Below, piece by piece: positions 1 through 6,996 of a stretch of 17,704 nt of DNA. How positions within the stretch are numbered: position 1 is the first letter of the stretch; every line of letters begins with the position of its first letter. Both the position numbers and the translations under genes were made by a program. This stretch comes from JALYUA01 sp038229875. Lineage in GTDB: Bacteria; Acidobacteriota; Thermoanaerobaculia; UBA5066; Gp7-AA6. The stretch lies in the NCBI GenBank assembly GCA_038229875.1, contig JBBROA010000088.1, positions 1 to 17,704 on the forward strand. Reading direction: 5' to 3'. The notes under the pieces are model-generated. The model had not been told where the DNA came from, did no database searches, and saw only the letters and a program-made list of their open reading frames with translations.

Positions 1-1028
1 CCTCCGACCTTCACCTCGCCGCGGGGACACGTCCTCATCTGCTCTCGATCGGCCGGCTCCAGCCGCTGCCGCTGCCGGAGACGACGGACGAGCAGATGGC
101 CGACTGGATCCCTCCGATCGTGGGGTCTTCCTGGGCGGAGCTCCTCTCCGCGAGGCAGCTCGACTTCTGCTACAAGGACGCGGATCTCGGCCGCTTCCGC
201 ACGAATGTCTTCTACCAGCGCAAGGGGATGAACGCCGTGTTCCGGCTGGTCCCGCTCGAGATCCCGTCGCTCTCCGACATCGGCTTCCCGGAGAGCCTCG
301 CGGAGATCACGACGTACAGCCAGGGCCTCGTGCTGGTGACGGGTCCGGCGGGATGCGGCAAGACGACGACGCTCGCGGCGCTGGTCGACCGGATCAACGA
401 GACCGAGCGTTCGCACATCCTGACGATCGAAGACCCGATCGAGTACGTCCACACCAACAAGGAATCGCTCGTGAATCAGCGGGAGATCCCGGCGCACTCG
501 AAGTCCTTCGCCAAGGCGCTGCGCCAGTCTCTGCGCGAGGATCCGGACGTCATCCTGGTCGGGGAAATGCGCGATCTCGAAACGATTTCTCTGGCGATCA
601 CGGCCTCGGAAACCGGCCATCTCGTGCTCGGGACGCTCCACACCACGACGGCCGCGTCCACCGTCGACCGCATCATCAACGCGTTTCCGCCCGAGCAGCA
701 GGGGCAGATCCGAATGATGGTCTCCGATTCGCTGAAGGCGGTCATCTCGCAGACGCTGCTGCCTCGGCGCGACGGCTCCGGGCGCATCGCGGCCTACGAA
801 GTCCTCCGGAATACGCCGAACGTCGCGGGGCTCATCCGTGAGGGCAAGACCTTCCAGCTGCCCACCGCGATGCAGACGGGCGCCGCAGCCGGCATGGCGC
901 TCCTCGACACGTCCCTTCTCGCGATGGTGCACGAGGGGCTGATCGAGCCGCGCGCCGCCTACAACCGCGCGATCCGCAAGGAACCCTTCGAAGCGCTGGT
1001 CCATGCGGAGGAAGGAGCTCCGTCGTGA
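1..1028 (+). CDS. pilT: PilT-family retraction ATPase, 5'-truncated by the window edge
   Basis: This is a hexameric secretion-superfamily ATPase that would power pilus retraction at the cytoplasmic face of the inner membrane. The frame is open from position 3 and already encodes SDLHLAAG, the conserved PilT N-terminal domain motif, so the ATG at 96 is internal and the real start lies left of the window. At least 341 residues are visible. Counting from position 3, a Walker A box GPAGCGKT lies near residues 114-121, followed by an Asp box (ILTIEDPIEYVH), a Walker B region (EDPDVILVGEMRD) and a His box (GTLHTTTA). The PilT signature LIREGKT lies near the C-terminus, followed by MQTG and a DTSL segment. 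It overlaps the next ATPase gene by 4 bp (GTGA), so the two are probably co-translated. Seen: all motifs. Inferred: a T4P role, supported by the pilD and pilin genes nearby. It could be a PilU-type accessory ATPase rather than the main PilT. Confidence 0.95.
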   Translation, partial: SDLHLAAGTRPHLLSIGRLQPLPLPETTDEQMADWIPPIVGSSWAELLSARQLDFCYKDADLGRFRTNVFYQRKGMNAVFRLVPLEIPSLSDIGFPESLAEITTYSQGLVLVTGPAGCGKTTTLAALVDRINETERSHILTIEDPIEYVHTNKESLVNQREIPAHSKSFAKALRQSLREDPDVILVGEMRDLETISLAITASETGHLVLGTLHTTTAASTVDRIINAFPPEQQGQIRMMVSDSLKAVISQTLLPRRDGSGRIAAYEVLRNTPNVAGLIREGKTFQLPTAMQTGAAAGMALLDTSLLAMVHEGLIEPRAAYNRAIRKEPFEALVHAEEGAPS

Positions 1029-2386
1029 TTGACCCCGAAGCTCCCTTTCCGGAAGACCCGGTCGAGAGCGGACCGTCAGCGCCCGAGGGTCCGGCGACCG
1101 CGGTTGCGCAGGCGCCGTTCGCTCCCGAGGAACGGGAGACGCCGGTCGAGACCGCTTCTGCGCCCGCTGCCGCCGCGCCGCCGGAACCGGAGCCGGAGCC
1201 GCCCCGAGCCGCGCCGGCGCCCAGAATCCTGCGCGTCGGCGCCCTCGAGGCCGAGTCCACCGGAGGAAACCGCATCGACCGATTCCTCTCGATCCTTCCC
1301 AAGCGGAACGGGTCCGATCTGCACCTGGCCGTCGGGTCTCCTCCCCTGCTGCGCATTGACGGCGGGCTCGAGCGAATCCGGTACCGCGCCCTGACGGAAG
1401 GCGACTTCTACAACCTGGTCGGCCCCATCACGCCTCCGAGACTCTGGGAAGCCTTCAGCAACGACGGGGACGCCGACTTCGCGTACCAGATGGGAAGCGT
1501 CGCGCGATTTCGCGTGAACCTGCTGCGGCAGGAGCGCGGTTCCGCGGCGGTCTTCCGTCTCATTCCGTCCCGCGTTCCCACGGCCGACGAGCTCCGACTG
1601 CCGAAGTCGATCGCCGCCCTCTACGGAGCCTCGAACGGTCTCGTGCTCATCACGGGCCCGACGGGAAGCGGCAAATCCACCACGCTCGCCGCGCTTCTCG
1701 ATCGGATCAACGAACGGCTTTCGTACCATGTGATCACGATCGAAGACCCGATCGAGTTCGTGCACACGAACGCCAGGTCTGTCTACAGCCAGAGAGAGAT
1801 CGGGAGCGACGTCGGGTCCTTCGCCGAGGGTGTGAGGGCGGCGATCCGCGAAGACCCGGACTGCCTGCTCGTCGGAGAAATGCGGGATCTCGAGACCATT
1901 CGGATGGCGCTGACGGCCGCCGAGACCGGGCTCCTCGTCTTCGCCACCCTGCACACGAATTCCGCCGCGAAAGCGATCGACCGGATCATCGACGCGTTTC
2001 CGGCGAGCGAGCAGGAGCAGATCCGGATCGTCCTGGCCGAGAACCTGAGGGCGGTCGTCGCTCAGCAGCTGCTCCGGAAGAAGACCTCCGGCCGGGTCGC
2101 CGCATTCGAGATCCTGATCGGCTCGACGGCGTTGTCCAACGCGATACGCGAAGGCAAGACCTCCCTCATCAACAACCAGATCCAGACCGGGAAGTCGAAG
2201 GGGATGATCTCGATGGATCAGTCGCTGGCGGAGCTCGTCCGCGGCGGAATCGTCGAGCCCGACGAGGCGCTCGAGCGTTCGATCGACCGGGAGAGTTTCA
2301 AGACGATGATCGCGACCCTGACGGCGGACCTGCAGGCGCCGCCGCTCGCGCGGCAGTCTCCCGCGCGGCCGCCAGCCGTAAAGTAA
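1025..2386 (+). CDS. pilT: Second PilT/PilU-family ATPase with a Pro/Ala/Glu-rich N-terminal extension
   Basis: A 453-residue retraction-type ATPase. Residues 1 to about 82 are low-complexity and rich in Pro, Ala and Glu (for example EPEPEPP near 54-60), which ordinary PilT proteins of about 350-370 residues lack. The conserved core starts near residue 84 with IDRFLSILPKRNGSDLHLAVG. Walker A is GPTGSGKS (211-218), the Asp box is VITIEDPIEFVH (236-247), Walker B is EDPDCLLVGEMRD (276-288), the His box is ATLHTNSA (307-314) and the PilT signature is AIREGKT (373-379). The GTG start at 1025 is chosen because it overlaps the upstream TGA (GTGA) and has AAGGAG at 1012-1017, 7 nt upstream. Two coupled PilT paralogues recall the PilT/PilU pairs in which PilU works only together with PilT. 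Which one is the PilU equivalent cannot be told here. The last 89 bp are antisense to the 3' end of the kinase gene. Confidence 0.95.
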   Translation: MIDPEAPFPEDPVESGPSAPEGPATAVAQAPFAPEERETPVETASAPAAAAPPEPEPEPPRAAPAPRILRVGALEAESTGGNRIDRFLSILPKRNGSDLHLAVGSPPLLRIDGGLERIRYRALTEGDFYNLVGPITPPRLWEAFSNDGDADFAYQMGSVARFRVNLLRQERGSAAVFRLIPSRVPTADELRLPKSIAALYGASNGLVLITGPTGSGKSTTLAALLDRINERLSYHVITIEDPIEFVHTNARSVYSQREIGSDVGSFAEGVRAAIREDPDCLLVGEMRDLETIRMALTAAETGLLVFATLHTNSAAKAIDRIIDAFPASEQEQIRIVLAENLRAVVAQQLLRKKTSGRVAAFEILIGSTALSNAIREGKTSLINNQIQTGKSKGMISMDQSLAELVRGGIVEPDEALERSIDRESFKTMIATLTADLQAPPLARQSPARPPAVK

Positions 2387-4091
2387 AAATCGCGCCGCCT
2401 CCCGGGCGGGCGCTCACTTCGACGGTCCCGCCGTGAATCTGCGCGATCCGCGCGACGATCGCGAGCCCGAATCCCGATCCCTCGGGCTTGCTCGAGTAGA
2501 ACGGCAGAAAGATCTTCTCGCGCGCGGCGGGATCAACGCCCGGCCCACGGTCCGCGACCGCGAGCCACACCTCGTCGCCGGTCGAGCCTCCGGAGATTTT
2601 GATCGCGGAAGGCTCCGAACGAAGCGCCGGAGGGGTCGCCTCGGCGGCGTTGCGCACGAGATTGGCGACCGCGCGCCGCAGGAGCACGGCCGAGCCGGCG
2701 ACCTCGGGGAACTCGCCTCCCCGTTCGACGACGACGTCCGGGAAAACCCGCTGGACCTCGGCGGCGGCGCCCTCCGCGACGGCGTCCAGGGAAACCGCGG
2801 CCGGCACGAACTCATCCGGCCGCGCGAAAAGCAGGAAGTCGCTCGTCACGCGGCTCATCTCTTGCGCCTCCCGCCGGATCGCCTTCAGGTGATCCGCGGC
2901 CCGGTCCGGGCTTCGCAGGGCGAGATCCGCGAAACCGTCGATGGCCGCCGCGGCGTTTCGGAACTCGTGCGCTGCTCCCGCGGAGACTTCTCCGAGATCG
3001 GCGAGGTGCCGGGCGAGCGCGACTCGCGCCTCGAGCCGCCGCACCTCCGAGAGATCGGAGAAGAGGGCGAGCACGCCGAGGAAACGTCCGTCCGCTCCCG
3101 TCGCCGGCGTCGCCGTGACGCCGAGCACCCGTTCCGGGCCCCAGCGCGTCTCCCGGCGGCCGACCGCCTCGCGCTGCTCCAGAACGGCGGTGATGACTTC
3201 CTTGAAATCCGGAACGTTCGCAAGCACTTCGCCAAAGGCCTCACCGCGAGCGTCGGCGGCGATGCCCAGAATCTCGCGGCCGGCCTCGTTCAATTCCACC
3301 ACGGCCCCGGAGCGGTCGACGGAGAGCAACCCGGTCGGAAGATTCCGCGCGAGCGTCCGCGCGGCGATCTCCATGTCGTCCGCCCGCCCTTTCTCCACGC
3401 GCGCCAGCCGCTCGAGCTCGCGCTCCTTTTCCGACAGCGCCGAGATCGTGGCTTCAAAGCGGGCGATCAGGAAATCGCGTTCGTCCGACGGCTCGGCGCC
3501 GGACACGCCAGGCGCCGCCGGGGCGCCCCCGGCGGTCCGCAGAAGCCGGTCGTACGGTTCGAGGAGCGAGCGCAGATACAGCCAGGCGAGCACGACGAGA
3601 AACCCGCCGGCCGCTGGGATCACGAGCGACAGCGACCGCGCGTACGACCGAAGCGCGCCGCCGGGACCGGGGTCGACGGCGACCACCGAGAAGCCGGAGC
3701 GCGTCGCGGCGGTCGCGAGCAGCAGGCGCGGAGACCTCCGCCACTCATAGACCATCTCGCCCCCGGTCGGCCGCGCGGTCGGCAGGATCGGAGGCGCCTC
3801 GAGCCCGTGCGAAGACCCGCGCACCCGGTGGCCTCTCGCGTCATAGGAAGCAACGAAGAGCACGTCGGAACCGAGCGCGGCGCGGTCGAGCGCCTCGGCC
3901 GGGTCCGCGTACGGCAGCGCCATGCGGTTCAGGATCTCCGACGCGCGCCTCTCCGTCTGCCGGCTCCCCCACTCCGTGGCGTTGCGAAAAAAGAGCAGCG
4001 TCACGAAATTCAAAAAAAGAATCAGGAGGAGAGCGACGGACAGAAAAAGTCTCGAATCGCGGCGGAAGGTGCGCGGGACTCCGTCCGTCAT
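2298..4091 (-). CDS. PilS/NtrB-like membrane sensor histidine kinase
   Basis: A 597-residue two-component sensor. A transmembrane helix lies at about 14-35, followed by an extracytoplasmic stretch (about 36-150) and a second helix (about 152-173). A linker or coiled coil follows (about 205-245), then a PAS domain (about 246-350, with LPTGLLSVDRSGAVVELNEAG), a HisKA dimerisation helix with the phospho-acceptor H375 in AHEFRN, and a HATPase_c domain. That domain has an N box NLVRNAAEAT (477-486), a G1 box ADRGPG (513-518) and a G2 box SGFGLAI (539-545). The classic proline after HExxN is replaced by alanine (HEFRNA). The PAS plus NtrB-type core fits kinases that act on sigma-54 activators, such as PilS. 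Its place beside pilT and the sigma-54 signatures at the pilin genes support a PilS role, but no response regulator gene lies in the window. The C-terminal tail after about 573 is Ala/Arg/Ser-rich and overlaps the ATPase gene tail-to-tail. Start: ATG at 4091. Confidence 0.9.
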   Translation of the reverse strand: MTDGVPRTFRRDSRLFLSVALLLILFLNFVTLLFFRNATEWGSRQTERRASEILNRMALPYADPAEALDRAALGSDVLFVASYDARGHRVRGSSHGLEAPPILPTARPTGGEMVYEWRRSPRLLLATAATRSGFSVVAVDPGPGGALRSYARSLSLVIPAAGGFLVVLAWLYLRSLLEPYDRLLRTAGGAPAAPGVSGAEPSDERDFLIARFEATISALSEKERELERLARVEKGRADDMEIAARTLARNLPTGLLSVDRSGAVVELNEAGREILGIAADARGEAFGEVLANVPDFKEVITAVLEQREAVGRRETRWGPERVLGVTATPATGADGRFLGVLALFSDLSEVRRLEARVALARHLADLGEVSAGAAHEFRNAAAAIDGFADLALRSPDRAADHLKAIRREAQEMSRVTSDFLLFARPDEFVPAAVSLDAVAEGAAAEVQRVFPDVVVERGGEFPEVAGSAVLLRRAVANLVRNAAEATPPALRSEPSAIKISGGSTGDEVWLAVADRGPGVDPAAREKIFLPFYSSKPEGSGFGLAIVARIAQIHGGTVEVSARPGGGAIFTLRLAAARETAARAAAPAGPPSGSRSSS

Positions 4092-4144
4092 GCGAGAGTT
4101 CGATGGGGGCGCCGTGCTACCATCATTGCAGGAAAATCGCCGAA

Positions 4145-4729
4145 ATGCTCACGTGCATCGCGCCGCTGGCGATCCTTCTCGCCGCGACCGCGCAGGTTCC
4201 TTCCGACGCACCGATCGGCCGGACCGAGGGCGCCGTCGTGGCCGGTTTGAAGGCCCAGGGAATCCCGTTTTCCCGCCAGGCCGGAGACGCCCGCTCCGTG
4301 CGGCTCACGTACCGCCGGGGCGCCGACGCCGTCACGATCGACTTGAAGCCGTGGCCGGCCGCGGACGCGCCCGCCGCCGCCTACGAGAAACCGGCGGCTT
4401 CGCATCCTCTCGTCGTCACGCACGTCCGCGTCGAGGGTCCGGGGTCCGACGCCAAGCGCGCGTGGGCTCGCTCGTTCGAGCGGGGAGACGGCAGGACCTG
4501 GGCGCTGATGCCTGAGCGGGCCGCGGCGTATCGGAGCTCCGACCCGCGTTACGGAATGGTCGCGTACCTCCAGTGGTGGCGGTCGAGTCCGGATCCCGCC
4601 TCGCGGGCGCCCGTGCCGAGCACAACGTACGTCTTCCAGGCGCAGCGGCCCGCGAGAACGACGCCCGGGTCCGAGCCGACGCTGTTCGACGCGTATCTCG
4701 AGAATCCCTGGCACCCGCGCCGCTTTTGA
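4145..4729 (+). CDS. Small exported protein of unknown function
   Basis: I do not recognise a family for this protein of 194 residues. The ATG at 4145 is preferred over an in-frame ATG at 4103 because it starts directly with a Sec-type signal peptide (MLTCIAPLAILLAATAQ), with an AGGA about 11 nt upstream. The ATG at 4103 would place a Cys/His-rich leader in front. The mature part is rich in Ala, Arg and Pro, with no membrane segments, and contains a YLQWWRSSPDP stretch near 141-151. It looks like a soluble periplasmic or secreted protein. Its stop overlaps the probable TTG start of the CapA-like gene (TTGA), so the two are probably one operon and may act together. It is divergent from the kinase gene, with 53 bp between the start codons, so that gap must hold any promoters for both. 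Confidence 0.65.
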   Translation: MLTCIAPLAILLAATAQVPSDAPIGRTEGAVVAGLKAQGIPFSRQAGDARSVRLTYRRGADAVTIDLKPWPAADAPAAAYEKPAASHPLVVTHVRVEGPGSDAKRAWARSFERGDGRTWALMPERAAAYRSSDPRYGMVAYLQWWRSSPDPASRAPVPSTTYVFQAQRPARTTPGSEPTLFDAYLENPWHPRRF

Positions 4730-6117
4730 AGAGGGGAGCGCGGACCCTCCGGCCCGGACGGATCGCCTCCTGTCTCGCGGGATTCCTGGCGGCATTCGGC
4801 AGCGGGCGGGCGCTTCCGTCTCCGGCGGCACCCGCGCCGGCGCCGGCGCCCGTAAGCGCCTATACGGTCGCGCTCGCCGGCGACACGATCCTGACCCGGC
4901 CGCTCCGCGGGAAAAACGCCGCCGCCTTCGAGCCTCTGCGGCGGCTCCTGACAGCTTCCGACGCCGCCATCACGAACCTCGAGACGCTCTTCCACGATTA
5001 CGAATCGTTCAACGTGCCACCGGGGATGATGCGGTCGGATCCCGCGCTGGCGCAGGACCTCGCCTGGGCCGGATTCGACGTCGTGGCGCGCGCGAACAAT
5101 CACGCGGCGGACTACGGCGCGTCGGGGATCGCCCAGACGACCCGCGCACTCTCGGCCGCCCGGATCCTCTCGGCTGGAATCGGAAAAGACCTCGGTGAAG
5201 CGCGGGCACCCGCGTCCTTCGCCGGGAGGAACATCACGGTCGCGCTCGTCTCGGCCTCGGCAACCTTCGACGCGCCCGCTCCCGCGTCCGAAAGCCGCGG
5301 TCCGATTCCGGCGAGACCGGGGATCGCTCCTCTTCGCCACACGACGACTTACGTCCTCTCCCCCGAGCGCATGAAGGCGTTGCGATCCGCGGCGCGCGAG
5401 ATCGGGGTCCCGGTCTCGGAGCGCGAAGACTCCTTGAACGCGTTCGACCGCTCGTTCATCGTCGGCCCGGCGCCGGGCGTTTCGACGGTTCCCGTGCCCG
5501 GCGACCTCGACGCGCTGACCGCCTCCCTTCGCGCAGCGCGCGCGCGCGCGGGCTGTCTGATTTTCTCGCTGCACGCGCACGAGGGGATGGAATCCGACCG
5601 CTTCGCGCCCGCCGAATTCGTCATCACCGCGGCGCGCGCGGCAATCGACGCGGGCGCCGACGCGGTATTCGGACACGGGCCGCACGTCCTCCGGGGAATC
5701 GAGATCTGGCAGGGTCGGCCGATTTTCTACAGCCTCGGCAACTTCGTCTTCGAATACGACGGCATCCGCGAGCTCCCCTACGACGAGTACGACCGGCTGG
5801 CCCTGCCGCCCTCGGCGCGAGTCTTCGACTTCTACGACCGCCAGGAGAACTTCGGGAAGTACTCGTACCCGGCGCACCGGGAAAACTGGGAGTCGGTGAT
5901 CGCCATCCTGCACGGCCGGGGAAACCGTCTCGAGTCGGTCGAGCTGCGCCCGATCACGCTCGGTTTTGGTGAGCCGCGGGGCGTCCGCGGGACCCCGCGT
6001 CTTGCCGCGCCCGCAGCGGCGCAGAAGATCCTCAAGGACCTGGACCGGCTGTCGAAGCCGTATGGGACGAGGATCGAAATTCGCGGCGACGCGGGGTGGA
6101 TTGCTCTGGGACGTTAG
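4726..6117 (+). CDS. CapA/PgsA-type protein (PGA_cap, metallophosphatase fold), exported
   Basis: A 463-residue protein of the bacterial CapA family, which is linked to poly-gamma-glutamate or other capsule assembly and has a calcineurin-like metallophosphatase fold. Family motifs run in the usual order: LAGDTIL (50-56), ITNLE (82-86), ARANNHAADYG (121-131), a RPGIAPLR segment (197-204), LIFSLHAHEGM (278-288) and DAVFGHGPHVLRGIEIWQGR (312-331), followed by PIFYSLGNFVFEYD. The likely metal-site residues (D53, N84/E86, N125/H126, H283, H317, H320) are present. The TTG at 4726 is chosen because it overlaps the upstream stop (TTGA) and gives a short basic N-terminus followed by a hydrophobic stretch, like a signal peptide; there is no clear Shine-Dalgarno, so coupling is assumed. 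The frame stays open upstream to about 4573, but that stretch overlaps the previous gene and is Arg-rich. The substrate is unknown, and a capsule role is not shown because no pgsB/C/E-like genes lie nearby. Confidence 0.88.
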   Translation: MKRGARTLRPGRIASCLAGFLAAFGSGRALPSPAAPAPAPAPVSAYTVALAGDTILTRPLRGKNAAAFEPLRRLLTASDAAITNLETLFHDYESFNVPPGMMRSDPALAQDLAWAGFDVVARANNHAADYGASGIAQTTRALSAARILSAGIGKDLGEARAPASFAGRNITVALVSASATFDAPAPASESRGPIPARPGIAPLRHTTTYVLSPERMKALRSAAREIGVPVSEREDSLNAFDRSFIVGPAPGVSTVPVPGDLDALTASLRAARARAGCLIFSLHAHEGMESDRFAPAEFVITAARAAIDAGADAVFGHGPHVLRGIEIWQGRPIFYSLGNFVFEYDGIRELPYDEYDRLALPPSARVFDFYDRQENFGKYSYPAHRENWESVIAILHGRGNRLESVELRPITLGFGEPRGVRGTPRLAAPAAAQKILKDLDRLSKPYGTRIEIRGDAGWIALGR

Positions 6118-6144
6118 GGGTCAGGGGTCAGGGGTCAGGCGGGG
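6117..6144 (+). repeat. GGGGTCA tandem repeat forming a G-quadruplex motif
   Basis: Four G4 runs on the plus strand (6117-6120, 6124-6127, 6131-6134, 6141-6144) are separated by TCA, TCA and TCAGGC. This satisfies a four-tetrad quadruplex pattern with loops of 3, 3 and 6 nt. The first G is the last base of the capA-like TAG stop. It sits in the convergent gap between the CapA-like gene and pilD, so it may influence 3' ends or pausing; that role is inferred. Confidence 0.8.
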
Positions 6145-6202
6145 TGGAGGGAAACGATCGGATGTCCGCCTCACGCCTCACCCTCACGCCTCGCGCCTGA
6201 CC
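6133..6202. repeat. Inverted repeat and 13-bp tandem repeat in the capA/pilD convergent gap
   Basis: GGTCAGGCG at 6133-6141 is exactly inverted as CGCCTGACC at 6194-6202, about 52 bp apart. Between them, CCTCACGCCTCAC (6169-6181) is followed directly by CCTCACGCCTCGC (6182-6194), a tandem copy with one mismatch. The rest of the 90-bp gap (6118-6207) holds nothing else I can identify. It looks like a dispersed intergenic repeat. A bidirectional terminator is possible, but there is no U-tract. Confidence 0.6.
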
Positions 6203-6207
6203 GCTCC

Positions 6208-6996
6208 TCACCCTGGCCACATCGATCGATATCTCGCAATGAGGGGGGCTCCGAAGAACCAGGCCGCGACGGCGCCGAGCCCGAGGAAGACGCCGAACGG
6301 GAGCCGCAGCTTGCGCGTCCCGGCCCCCGAGGCGATGAGCGCGATCCCCACGACGCTCCCTGAAAGCGACGCGAGCAGGATCGTGAGCACCACGCCCGCG
6401 GGTCCCAGGAACGCGCCGATCATCCCGAGCATCTTGACGTCCCCGAGACCCATCCCCTCGTGTCCGGCGATCTTCTCGTACGCGAACGCCACCAGGAACA
6501 GTCCGCCCGCGCCGGCCGCGGCCCCGATCACGGCGGACAGCGGCGACCGGGAGGGAGAGAAAAACGCCAGGCCGATTCCGACGGCGATGCCGGTGAGGGT
6601 GATCTTGTCCGGCAGGATCTGAAACTCGGCGTCGATGGCGAGCAGAGCCAGGGACGCGGAGACCAGAAACGCGCCCGACAGCAGGTCACCCCAGTCCTTC
6701 GCCCGGAGCGCGACGCAGACCCACAGCGCCGCGTTGATGAGCTCGATCGCGGGATATCGCAACGCGATCGGCGCCCGGCACGCCGCGCACTTCCCACGCA
6801 GCGCGATCCACGAGAGAACGGGCACGTTGTGTCGCGCGGCGATCGGCGCGCCGCAGACCGGGCAGTGGGAGCCGGGCCACACGACCGACTCGCCTCGGGG
6901 GAGACGGTGAATCAGGACGTTCAAAAACGACCCGACGACGAGTCCCACGCTTCCCGCGATCAGAGGCAGAAAAGGTCCGAAGTCCGCGATCGTCAC
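6208..6996 (-). CDS. pilD: Prepilin leader peptidase / N-methyltransferase PilD
   Basis: A 262-residue polytopic inner-membrane aspartic protease that cleaves type IV prepilins after the leader Gly and methylates the new N-terminal residue. The N-terminal domain has FLNVLIHRLPRGE (24-36) and two zinc-type Cys pairs, C45-x-x-C48 and C70-x-x-C73. The peptidase domain has the first active-site region IDAEFQILPD (121-130, probable catalytic D122) and the GxGD motif GMGLGDVK (181-188, D186). The GTG start at 6996 overlaps the stop of the YfhO-like gene (GTGA), with GGAG 7 nt upstream. A much longer open frame runs upstream to 8403, but that part is antisense-like shadow over the YfhO-like gene. 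The obvious substrates are the three prepilins encoded just upstream in the same direction. Length and motif set are normal for the family. Confidence 0.96.
   Translation of the reverse strand: MTIADFGPFLPLIAGSVGLVVGSFLNVLIHRLPRGESVVWPGSHCPVCGAPIAARHNVPVLSWIALRGKCAACRAPIALRYPAIELINAALWVCVALRAKDWGDLLSGAFLVSASLALLAIDAEFQILPDKITLTGIAVGIGLAFFSPSRSPLSAVIGAAAGAGGLFLVAFAYEKIAGHEGMGLGDVKMLGMIGAFLGPAGVVLTILLASLSGSVVGIALIASGAGTRKLRLPFGVFLGLGAVAAWFFGAPLIARYRSMWPG

Noticed and set aside
2433..4250. Plus-strand open frame of 605 codons opposite the kinase gene
   Set aside because: Its product is Arg/Glu/Gly-rich without recognisable domains, while the opposite strand encodes all kinase motifs. Long antisense frames are expected at this GC content.
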